A stretch of 64,000 nucleotides of DNA from Thalassotalea hakodatensis (GTDB taxonomy: Bacteria > Pseudomonadota > Gammaproteobacteria > Enterobacterales > Alteromonadaceae). Position 1 is the first letter of the stretch; each line of letters begins with the position of its first letter. The translations under genes were made by a program, and so were the position numbers. A model generated the notes under the pieces. It saw only the letters and a program-made list of their open reading frames with translations, had not been told where the DNA came from and made no database searches. Shown one piece after another: positions 46,723 to 54,694 of this stretch. The stretch covers positions 1-64,000 of the forward strand of contig NZ_AP027365.1 of assembly GCF_030295995.1 (NCBI RefSeq). Direction: 5' to 3'.

Positions 46723-47232
46723 TTAAGGTTTCTGCTGTTGAACAATACTGGAAATTTGTTGTTGGCTTGTTTGTTTCATCGTTAGTAATATTGTCTTTTC
46801 TGCTTCACTATTAGAGAGCGGCTCGAATTGATTCAGTTGATCAGTGAGTAAGTTTGGTGAAAAAAAATGTGTTTTTCTTTTCTGCAAACGTTCCTGCAAT
46901 ATTGCCTTGTCTGGTTGTATAAGCACATAAGTGAATTCATTTGCCAGTGCGCTTAGTGTTTTCCTGTGGGTTTGTTTTAAACCAGAATATGCTAATACGA
47001 TATTTTTATTATCAAATTCTGTTGACGAAAAATGATGTTCCATGCGTTCAATCCACGCTTGCCGCATTGTGGGGTTTATTGGTACCCCCCTCTTCATAAA
47101 TGAAATTGCTTGATCTGAATGAAAGTCGTCTACATCGAAGTAACAAAAATTAAGGTGTTTAGCTAACGCACTTGCCAATGTTGATTTTCCAGTGCCACTG
47201 ACTCCCATAATTAATATCAGTTTGGCAATCAT
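46723..47232 (-). CDS. gntK: gluconokinase
   Basis: GntK phosphorylates gluconate to 6-phosphogluconate for the Entner-Doudoroff or pentose-phosphate route. At 169 aa it has the family length. Walker A is MGVSGTGKSTLASALA (about 9-18), followed by FDVDDFHSDQAISFMKRGVP (substrate part), and the lid HFFSPNLLTDQLNQFEPL. Its ATG overlaps the GH94 stop by 4 bp (ATGA). The tight coupling suggests that GH94 releases gluconate. An adenylate-kinase-like relative with another substrate is less likely given HFFSPNLLTDQ. Confidence 0.88.
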   Translation of the reverse strand: MIAKLILIMGVSGTGKSTLASALAKHLNFCYFDVDDFHSDQAISFMKRGVPINPTMRQAWIERMEHHFSSTEFDNKNIVLAYSGLKQTHRKTLSALANEFTYVLIQPDKAILQERLQKRKTHFFSPNLLTDQLNQFEPLSNSEAEKTILLTMKQTSQQQISSIVQQQKP

Positions 47233-49604
47233 ACTTTAGCCTCACTTACTGGTAATAAAATGCGTATGTTGTAGGTACTTCCTGAGATGACATTACGAAT
47301 TATATTGTCATTTATTAATTGCTCATTAAGGTAGCAAGTTATTTCGTTGTATTTATTATCTTGTTGATAATGAATGTTAAATTTGGCGCCTAGGGCTGTG
47401 TACTGAATGCTTAGATTTGGCCAAGTGTTGGGTAACTTTGGTGTTAAATATACATTGCCTGCTTTTGTCACAATGCCACAGAGTTCTTCTATGATGCATC
47501 TGTAGATCCAAGCGACAGTACCCGTATTAAATAACTGACTAGATTTTCCAGTCATTTGAGGCATTTGAAAATAAGCACCACGATAATAATTGGGAATAAA
47601 ATTAGGCATCTGTTCGCGTTTACCAGCATCTTCCTTCGAAGGAAGCATTGCTTTAATCACATCAAACGCTAATGACCCTTCGTTTTCTTGATACAAACTG
47701 TAAGCGAAAAAAGCGGAAGCATGATTATATATCGAACCATTTTCAGCAGTACCTGGAAATTTTTGAGTGACTCGACCAATATCTTCATGCATGTGTGTAT
47801 ATGCAGGTGATAGCATCATGACACCATAAGGTGTTAACAACTTTTCTTTGATGCTTCGTAACATACGTTGTTTTTGATTTTCATCTGCTGCATTACAAAG
47901 TAGTGCCCATGCCTGCGGATTTAAGAAAATCTCCCCTTCAGGATCAGATGAAATTCCAAATGTTCGCTTATTATCTGTGATCCCACGTGCGTACCAGTTC
48001 TCATGCCAAAAATATTGATTTATCGCGCGATTAAGCACTGTTATTTCTTGTTCATATGAAGCGATATAGTCTGAATTTACATGGTATAAACGGCATATTT
48101 TGTTCCATATCGCTAATGAGTAACTTGTCGCCATAGTAAGCCATGCAGATACCCCTTTTCCTTTATGACCAACCATATTCATTGGATCACACCAATCGCC
48201 TTGTTCAATCAAGCTTAGTCCTTGTTCATTCCGTGCTGCGAGTAAAAAATCAAACGCTAAGTTAATATGTTCAATTAAGGGGGCTGTTCTCTCTGAATCT
48301 TTAAAGCGTAAAGACTGATGAAGAATTGTCTTGTCGTTAGTTGTATTTAGATAGCTTTCAAGGCAAATGGTAAGCCATATACAGTGGTCGCTATGCGGCA
48401 CTAAATTTATATATTTAAGCGTCGCGTTATCTGAAAGCAATATGCCGTCAGGCATAGCTCCAGAGCTTAACTGTTGTGAAACGGCAGTGATTATCGCTTG
48501 TCGGCAAAGGTCGGGAACTAAATAGGTAACGCCCATGGCATCTTGTAAGTAGTTTCGCGTTTGCGGATCGGTTGTTAGTCTATTGACATCACCATGATAA
48601 AATACCTGTCTAGGTAACCAATGATTCACAAACTCATCGAAATCGGGCTCAGGGCTATTTAATAGTAGCCTGTTATTCATCTTGGAAAAGTATTGCTGGT
48701 ATGCAGATGCTGCTTGCTCAAAATCATCATCTTCGAGTAAGTATTTATTTTTTAATGCGATAACTTCTTGCTCATTGTTGGCTGGTCCGAAAATAAATTC
48801 ATGAGCAATACTTTGTTGCGGAGCAAGTTGATGGCAAAATTGCATACAAGCAACGGGTGTTTCGTAAAGCGCTTGGGTTTTACTGAGGTGTTGTTTTTTT
48901 AGATCATCTGGAGCATATAGTCCTCCTTCCCCTTCGATACTTTTTTGATTTGCATTCCAGCTTTGACAAGGGTGTTTACTAATGAAAAATGTCCAATCTT
49001 TTAAGTGTTGATTATTGTAATAATCAGCCACTTGTTGATAAGGAGTAATTGAGCGGGCAATTATACCGTTTAGACTTGAGTTAAAATCAGCAGATTGGTT
49101 CATCCAAGACATGTAGCCAATGGTAAAGTAAGGGTAAAGTGCAATTGTTTTTTTTATATCGCTTTGATTTTTTATGCTGATCTTCCACAACTCAATGCTG
49201 TCTTCTGTGGGTAAAGATACCTGTATTTCAATTTTCAATTGCCAATGTTCTATGTACCACGATATATTTTGTTGGCCTGCGTTAAAGGTAAATCTATCTA
49301 GCGGTGCTTTGACCGGCTCGTAAGGCAATGAAATTATTTCATTGGTTTCTATACATTTTAGGTAAAAAAATCGCCCTGCATGGTGACTAAAATATTCTTG
49401 CTCTGGTTGCATGAACGTTTTCGCTTCCATATTAGGAGCATGAGCGTATTTTGAAGGTTCGGGCTGCATGAACTGTGCACTAGCAAAGCCTCTACAGTTC
49501 ATATGTAGCATCATGTTTTTATTCCATAAAAAACTACTGGCTTTCGGCATCAATACAGGGTCGCTAACCGACAGTTGGTGATTCTGATAGTTAAATTCAA
49601 ACAT
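47229..49604 (-). CDS. GH94 glycoside phosphorylase (cellobiose/cellobionate type)
   Basis: A 791-aa intracellular GH94 enzyme without signal peptide: N-terminal beta-sandwich, helical linker and (alpha/alpha)6 barrel. LPRQVFYHGDVNRLTTDPQT and YLQDAMGVTYL mark the barrel entry, and D470 in EQGDWCDPMN is at the place of the catalytic general acid. KFPGTAENGSIYNHASAFFAYSL and YYRGAYFQMPQM follow. Size fits two-sugar phosphorylases rather than the very long cyclic-glucan proteins. GH94 reversibly phosphorolyses beta-glucosides to glucose-1-phosphate. The 4-bp coupling to gluconokinase favours cellobionic acid as substrate, but cellobiose or laminaribiose cannot be excluded by eye. AGGAG precedes the ATG. 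Confidence 0.85.
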   Translation of the reverse strand: MFEFNYQNHQLSVSDPVLMPKASSFLWNKNMMLHMNCRGFASAQFMQPEPSKYAHAPNMEAKTFMQPEQEYFSHHAGRFFYLKCIETNEIISLPYEPVKAPLDRFTFNAGQQNISWYIEHWQLKIEIQVSLPTEDSIELWKISIKNQSDIKKTIALYPYFTIGYMSWMNQSADFNSSLNGIIARSITPYQQVADYYNNQHLKDWTFFISKHPCQSWNANQKSIEGEGGLYAPDDLKKQHLSKTQALYETPVACMQFCHQLAPQQSIAHEFIFGPANNEQEVIALKNKYLLEDDDFEQAASAYQQYFSKMNNRLLLNSPEPDFDEFVNHWLPRQVFYHGDVNRLTTDPQTRNYLQDAMGVTYLVPDLCRQAIITAVSQQLSSGAMPDGILLSDNATLKYINLVPHSDHCIWLTICLESYLNTTNDKTILHQSLRFKDSERTAPLIEHINLAFDFLLAARNEQGLSLIEQGDWCDPMNMVGHKGKGVSAWLTMATSYSLAIWNKICRLYHVNSDYIASYEQEITVLNRAINQYFWHENWYARGITDNKRTFGISSDPEGEIFLNPQAWALLCNAADENQKQRMLRSIKEKLLTPYGVMMLSPAYTHMHEDIGRVTQKFPGTAENGSIYNHASAFFAYSLYQENEGSLAFDVIKAMLPSKEDAGKREQMPNFIPNYYRGAYFQMPQMTGKSSQLFNTGTVAWIYRCIIEELCGIVTKAGNVYLTPKLPNTWPNLSIQYTALGAKFNIHYQQDNKYNEITCYLNEQLINDNIIRNVISGSTYNIRILLPVSEAKV

Positions 49605-49623
49605 GCCAATGTTACTCCTGAAC

Positions 49624-50958
49624 TTATGTTTTTTGTGTTAGTAGTGCTTGCTGGATATCTTCAACACATTGTTCTGAAAGAGGGTATCGCGTGATAATTC
49701 CTACACTGACAGCAGCGAATATTGCAGGTATTAATGTCATTAGTAATACGATTCCTGTTTGTGAATCTAAGGTTTGTATTTGATTGGCTACATAACCCAT
49801 TGAAGCTAAAAGCCAACCAATCATCGCTCCAGCAACCGCACTTCCCAGCTTTTGAGAAAATGCAGCAGCTGAAAATACCATTGCCGTTGCTCGTCGACCG
49901 TGTTTCCATTCACCAAAGTCAGCTGAGTCTGCATACATTGAAAACACTAATGGAGACTTTGGTCCTAAGCAGAAACCAATAGCAATTTGTAGTAAGAAAA
50001 TTAATGTGACTTGATCACTGGGAACAAAATAGAATGCGATAGATAGCACGGTAATTATGCTCATCAGTAGCATTAACAGTGTTTTTTTATCCAAAAATTT
50101 GGTCATAAAAGGAGTAGCAGCTGCACCGACAGCTAATGAAAGCATGTAACAAAGTGAAAAGCTGCCAATGAGATCTTCTCGATTAACGTAATACTTGAGA
50201 TAGAAGGTGCCAGTGCTGCCTCTTAGCGTAATGGTCATCATAATAATTAATGATAATGTAAATAATATAAGCCAAGGTTTGTTGTGGGTTAAATCTTGAA
50301 TATCTTGTAATACAGTGGATTTTTGAGATGCTGGCGGTGAAATTCTTTCACGTGTGGTGAAAAAAGTGATACAAAATAAGGCGGCAGCCAAAATACCGTA
50401 TATGGCCATAGTGATTTGCCAACCGAGTACTTCATTTTCGGCACCGAAATACGCGACTAGAGTAGGGGTAAAATAGGCAACAATGCTGCCCCCAGTAAAC
50501 GCACCTATAAAGCGAAAACTTGTTAATGTAGTTCTTTCTTGGCTATTGGCTGTTATTACACCTAATAATGCCCCATAAGGCACATTAATAAAGGTGTAGG
50601 CGAGCATCATAAAAATATAGGTAGCGTACGCCCAAATCAATTTATCGCTCCCTTGTAAATCAGGCACCGTAAACGTTAATATGCCAGCTGCTACGATCGG
50701 TAAAATACCCCACAGAAGGTAAGGCCGAAACTTTCCGTATTTTGTTTTGGTTCTATCTGCTAATGCCCCCATGAGAGGGTCAGAAAAAGCATCAATAACT
50801 CTTGTTACTAGCATCATAGTTCCGACTGCTGCTGGATGTAAGCCGAATACGTCGGTATAAAAAATAAACAAGAACACGTCAAAAACGCGCCAATAAAAAT
50901 TAGAAGCTACGTCTCCACAGGCATAACCTATTTTCTCTTTTAATGTTAGTAATGCCAT
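49624..50958 (-). CDS. GPH-family sugar:cation symporter (1)
   Basis: A 444-aa, 12-helix inner-membrane transporter of the glycoside-pentoside-hexuronide family. Signature pieces are KIGYACGDVASNFYWRVFDVF, DAFSDPLMGALADRTKTKYG and GEWKHGRRATAMVFSAA. Substrate is likely a beta-glucoside oligosaccharide or aldonate because it heads an operon with GH94, gluconokinase and CBM9 (20 bp to GH94). AAGGAG precedes its ATG. A perfect LacI-type operator lies 81 bp upstream. Confidence 0.9.
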   Translation of the reverse strand: MALLTLKEKIGYACGDVASNFYWRVFDVFLFIFYTDVFGLHPAAVGTMMLVTRVIDAFSDPLMGALADRTKTKYGKFRPYLLWGILPIVAAGILTFTVPDLQGSDKLIWAYATYIFMMLAYTFINVPYGALLGVITANSQERTTLTSFRFIGAFTGGSIVAYFTPTLVAYFGAENEVLGWQITMAIYGILAAALFCITFFTTRERISPPASQKSTVLQDIQDLTHNKPWLILFTLSLIIMMTITLRGSTGTFYLKYYVNREDLIGSFSLCYMLSLAVGAAATPFMTKFLDKKTLLMLLMSIITVLSIAFYFVPSDQVTLIFLLQIAIGFCLGPKSPLVFSMYADSADFGEWKHGRRATAMVFSAAAFSQKLGSAVAGAMIGWLLASMGYVANQIQTLDSQTGIVLLMTLIPAIFAAVSVGIITRYPLSEQCVEDIQQALLTQKT

Positions 50959-51038
50959 GACTGCTCCTTGATCTATAAACCGTAAGTACGAAAGTCAGTT
51001 TTGATTAAAAATCTAGCACTTTATTACCATATGATATT

Positions 51039-51054
51039 TTGTAAGCGCTTACAA
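51039..51054. promoter_or_regulatory. LacI-type operator O1
   Basis: TTGTAAGCGCTTACAA, a perfect 16-bp palindrome with the central CG typical of LacI-family operators, 81 bp upstream of the symporter 1 start on the minus strand. Confidence 0.85.
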
Positions 51055-51195
51055 TAACCTTTTGTATTGATGAGAAAGTTAATTTTTAAGTAATATGTCT
51101 GATACTATATAATCTTTACTATCAGTGGGTTATTGGTTTTTTGGTAAACTATATTAAATATGTATTGACCAATTATTGCTCATAGCCTAACTTAA

Positions 51196-51209
51196 TGTAA
51201 GCGCTTACA
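51196..51209. promoter_or_regulatory. LacI-type operator O2
   Basis: TGTAAGCGCTTACA, perfect 14-bp palindrome just downstream of the candidate receptor -10; binding there would block transcription. Confidence 0.85.
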
Positions 51210-51257
51210 ATTTTAGGTTGCATGAATCCCTTACACACGTTGGTTTTTGTTATCGGA

Positions 51258-51271
51258 TTGTAAGCGCACAA
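51258..51271. promoter_or_regulatory. LacI-type operator half site O3
   Basis: TTGTAAGCGCACAA keeps the left half TTGTAAGCGC and lacks a full right half; 28 bp before the receptor ATG, possibly an auxiliary site. Confidence 0.45.
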
Positions 51272-51298
51272 AAATATAAAAATAAATGGGGAGATAAC

Positions 51299-54200
51299 AT
51301 GAAAGACATGAAATTTAAAAAAGGCGTGTTAGCGAGCTCAATCGCTATGGTGCTTGCTGGTGGTGCTGCACCATTAGCAATGGCTGAGCAAGGCGCTGAT
51401 AAAGAAGTTGAAGTAATTGAAGTGACGGGTATCCGTGGCTCAACAAAAGCAAGTATTAACGGCAAGCGTTTTGCTGATTCGCAAGTAGACGGTATTGCCG
51501 CTGAAGATATTGGTAAGTTACCTGATGTAACCATTACTGATTCACTACAACGTATCACTGGTGTGCAAATTGAACGCGTTGCGGGCGAAGGTGGTGCGGT
51601 GCAAATTCGTGGTCTACCTCAAATTGATACCACCATGAACGGTGAAACCTTTTTATCTGCAACCACTATTGATACCTCAGGCGCTGATTTAGGTGATTTA
51701 CCTGCGCAACTTTTTGGCGGTGTTGATGTGTACAAGTCAGCAACAGCTGATAACACAGCCCAAGGTATTGCGGGTGCAATTGATTTAAAAACTCGTCGTC
51801 CGTTTGATATGGATGAAGGGTGGACTTTTGTTGGTGGTGCTGAAGCGGCACGTGGTTCAATTACCAAAGAAACTGACCCAACGTTACATGGCTTAGCGGC
51901 ATATAATGACGGTAAAATTGGTTTCTTAATTTCAGCAGTCACTCAAGATGTAACCCTTGCAACCGATTATAACGGTCATAACGATACCTCTGAAAACGGT
52001 GGTTTAGGCTGGACATCAAACAACTATGCGTGGAGTACTCCAGCAGAAGGCGCTGAATATCGCAACATTGTGCCACACGGTTTTACTGCGTTTAACAAAA
52101 CAGAAGAGCGTGAGCGTGATGCTGTTCAAGCGTCATTGCAAGTTGATTTAGGTGAAGGTTTTACCTTAACCGCGGATTATTTCTATACGAACCAAGACCG
52201 TTTTAATGCACGCTCTGGCTTTAACACCAATAACCGTTGGCAAACCTTCGCACAGTATGCGTTTGCAACCAACTATACCGGTGATTCATACACCGATGGT
52301 GACGGTAATGAATGGCGTGGTGTTGATGCGTTTAAGATGCGTCCATACCGTATGCAATCATTCACACAAGTGAATGTTAATGAAGAAAAATCACGTAACT
52401 TTAACTTACAGTTAGATTATGACAATGGCGGTGCGTTAACCGGTCAAGTACGTTTCACTGATGCTACTGCGACAGCAAAAATGCGTCATGCCTACGGCGA
52501 AGGCGATATCATGAGTATCGATGAAGGTGCGTTGGTATTAGGCCCAGGTGGCTTTACCTCGGCTGAACACTGTACTAACGGTGAAGAAATCGTTGGCTCA
52601 GAAGGCGGTTGTTACGGCCAGTACTCACAAGGTATTGAAACGGGCGACTTCTTCTTAACCCATGATGCCAGTGGCGAGTTTCCAACGTTTGGTGGTTTTG
52701 ACCAAGTGGTTGCTGGTGGTCAAGGTGATATGTCGGTTGCGGATTACATGGCAAGTTTAGATTCATATCATGTGGGTGCGTTTTCATCAGAAGGTAACAC
52801 CGATGATGAAGCGGATTTACGTACCTTTAGCACAAAGTGGAATTACGCGTTAGAAGATAACGATGTGATCACCAGTGTTGATTTTGGTATTCGTTATTCA
52901 CAACGTGATGTAGACCATGACCAATTTACCTATACTTCAGACTTTGGTAATGGTTGTGATATTGCGCAATGGAAAGCCGTTGACCAAAACTTAGACAGAA
53001 GTACGAGTAATGCGCCTGATAATGCCTGTTATGGTATGGCTGGTACCGGTGAATATACGGCAGCAGAGCAAGGTAACTTTGCTTATAACGCAGAAACAGG
53101 TGAATACGAAGAAACTTCTCACTATCAGTATGATGAAAATACGGGTGAGAGAATGTATGTACCGAAAGTTGATGGAAATGGTGACCCAATCTATGGTGAC
53201 TTTACATGGACACCATACACACTTTTACCACCAACACGTCTAGACGACCATACAACGGTTTCATGGCAAACAGACTTTGGTAACGTAAAAGGTATTCCAG
53301 GCGTTTGGGTGATTGACCCAAGTAACTTCCGTGACCCACGTCAATGGCATAAAGACACGTTTGGTAATGTACAACGTACTGAAAATGGCGGTGCTACGTA
53401 TGATGTAGGTTTAGATGAGTTATCTTACTTCTTACAAGCGAACTTTGAGTACGGTAACCTATCAGGTAACGTTGGTTTGAAAGTCATTGAGACCACATTA
53501 TTTGTGAAGCAAAACCTTATTGGTGGTAACTTACCGCATTCAGGTTTAGGGCCAGATATTGGTGATGAAGTTACAGAGCGTAAGTATAAAGACGAGCTAC
53601 CGTCAATTAACTTAGCATACCAAGCAACAGATGACGTGGTATTACGTGCTGCATTTTCTGAGAACATGCAAGCGTTGAATCTGGACCAATGGGGTGCAGG
53701 TAAGAACGTTGGTATGGTGTTCAACAATAGTTGTGGCTGTATGCGAGTACAAACAGTGACGTTAAACGGTAACCCGGCGTTAAACCCATGGCGCTCAGAG
53801 AACTGGTCATTATCAGCTGAGTGGTATGCTGGTGAAGCGTCAATGTTCTTCGCCTCAGCATTTGGTATCGATATTGCTGAATTTACTGAAAGAAAAACAG
53901 AGCAACGTAGCGAAGAGCCGGATAGTGATGGTGTGATCCGTGGTCCACACCCAACAACCTTTACGGCACAATCTGAAGGTGGTGAAGTCGCTGGTTTTGA
54001 ATTAGGCGCGAAAGTCGCGTTAAGTGACTTCTTAGGTGAAGACAGCATTCTTAAAAATGTTGGTTTTGACGTTAACTACACGTATACCGATTCAAAACAA
54101 GAAGCGAAAGACGCACTTGGTGATGACTTACCGTTCCAAGGGATGTCAAAAGATACCTACAACGCGGTTGTATGGTATGAAAACGATACATTCTCAGCGC

Positions 54201-54460
54201 GTTTAGCGTGGAACTCACGTAGCCCACGTTTAATGACAGCGGGTAGTGCAGGAACAGGTGGACAATCGTTATACCAAGACGATTACTCACAGGTAGACTT
54301 TAATGCCACGTATAACTTCAGTGAAGACATTAGCTTTTATCTGAATGGTTCAAACATTACTGAAGAGTATCAGCAAGCTTATATTGAGTTTGAAAAGCAA
54401 AAAGCTTTCCAAAACGTTTATGAAGCACGTTGGACTGTAGGTACACGCGTTAAGTTCTAA
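51299..54460 (+). CDS. TonB-dependent receptor, carbohydrate type
   Basis: A 1053-aa outer-membrane receptor for energised uptake. Signal peptide ends GAAPLAMA; the short N-terminus EVEVIEVTGIRGS holds the TonB-box region. The plug has SQVDGIAAEDIGKLPDVTIT and SLQRITGVQIERVAGEGG, and a 22-strand barrel ends RWTVGTRVKF with terminal Phe. The large size and the AEDIGKLPD signature are typical of marine oligosaccharide receptors. ATG 51299 has GGGGAG 6 nt upstream; the in-frame extension to 51218 would cross the operators. The context points to beta-glucan oligosaccharides. A terminator follows. Confidence 0.93.
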   Translation: MKDMKFKKGVLASSIAMVLAGGAAPLAMAEQGADKEVEVIEVTGIRGSTKASINGKRFADSQVDGIAAEDIGKLPDVTITDSLQRITGVQIERVAGEGGAVQIRGLPQIDTTMNGETFLSATTIDTSGADLGDLPAQLFGGVDVYKSATADNTAQGIAGAIDLKTRRPFDMDEGWTFVGGAEAARGSITKETDPTLHGLAAYNDGKIGFLISAVTQDVTLATDYNGHNDTSENGGLGWTSNNYAWSTPAEGAEYRNIVPHGFTAFNKTEERERDAVQASLQVDLGEGFTLTADYFYTNQDRFNARSGFNTNNRWQTFAQYAFATNYTGDSYTDGDGNEWRGVDAFKMRPYRMQSFTQVNVNEEKSRNFNLQLDYDNGGALTGQVRFTDATATAKMRHAYGEGDIMSIDEGALVLGPGGFTSAEHCTNGEEIVGSEGGCYGQYSQGIETGDFFLTHDASGEFPTFGGFDQVVAGGQGDMSVADYMASLDSYHVGAFSSEGNTDDEADLRTFSTKWNYALEDNDVITSVDFGIRYSQRDVDHDQFTYTSDFGNGCDIAQWKAVDQNLDRSTSNAPDNACYGMAGTGEYTAAEQGNFAYNAETGEYEETSHYQYDENTGERMYVPKVDGNGDPIYGDFTWTPYTLLPPTRLDDHTTVSWQTDFGNVKGIPGVWVIDPSNFRDPRQWHKDTFGNVQRTENGGATYDVGLDELSYFLQANFEYGNLSGNVGLKVIETTLFVKQNLIGGNLPHSGLGPDIGDEVTERKYKDELPSINLAYQATDDVVLRAAFSENMQALNLDQWGAGKNVGMVFNNSCGCMRVQTVTLNGNPALNPWRSENWSLSAEWYAGEASMFFASAFGIDIAEFTERKTEQRSEEPDSDGVIRGPHPTTFTAQSEGGEVAGFELGAKVALSDFLGEDSILKNVGFDVNYTYTDSKQEAKDALGDDLPFQGMSKDTYNAVVWYENDTFSARLAWNSRSPRLMTAGSAGTGGQSLYQDDYSQVDFNATYNFSEDISFYLNGSNITEEYQQAYIEFEKQKAFQNVYEARWTVGTRVKF

Positions 54461-54482
54461 TCGAACAACTCTGGACTGAATC

Positions 54483-54510
54483 AAAAACCGTCGCTTATGC
54501 GGCGGTTTTT
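54483..54510 (+). terminator. terminator of TonB receptor gene
   Basis: AAAAACCGTCGC and GCGGCGGTTTTT (one G-T pair) form a 12-bp stem with TTAT loop and five Ts at the end. Confidence 0.88.
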
Positions 54511-54694
54511 CGTTTGGCGAACAGACTCTAATAGTACCATGATTAAAGCCCCTGAATTAATAATCCATAAGCGGCCAATAAACGTGAAAAACATGATCTG
54601 AATCTATTGTTGGCGTAATAATATTGAAAAATGCAGTTAAAAAGCGTACAAGGTTAGATGTTATTATTATCTTATTTTTATTGGAGCTGTAGCA

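Larger units (their letters stand above)
50959..51298. promoter_or_regulatory. divergent regulatory region of the glucan locus
   Basis: This 340-bp interval separates the symporter/GH94 operon from the TonB receptor and carries two perfect operators and one half site. A candidate receptor promoter is TTGACC (51165-51170), 17 bp, TAACTT (51188-51193), with the second operator starting 3 bp later. Confidence 0.6.

Noticed and set aside
50348-50360. TTTCACGTG resembling parS
   Set aside because: Only the left half and centre match; the right half (TGGTGAA) does not, so not counted as parS.
51218-51298. 27-codon N-terminal extension of the TonB receptor
   Set aside because: Would run through operator half site O3 and push the signal peptide inward; the ATG at 51299 has a strong ribosome-binding site.
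53425-54048. 207-codon antisense ORF in the TonB receptor
   Set aside because: Long because of the codon bias of the receptor gene; no domain and no ribosome-binding site.
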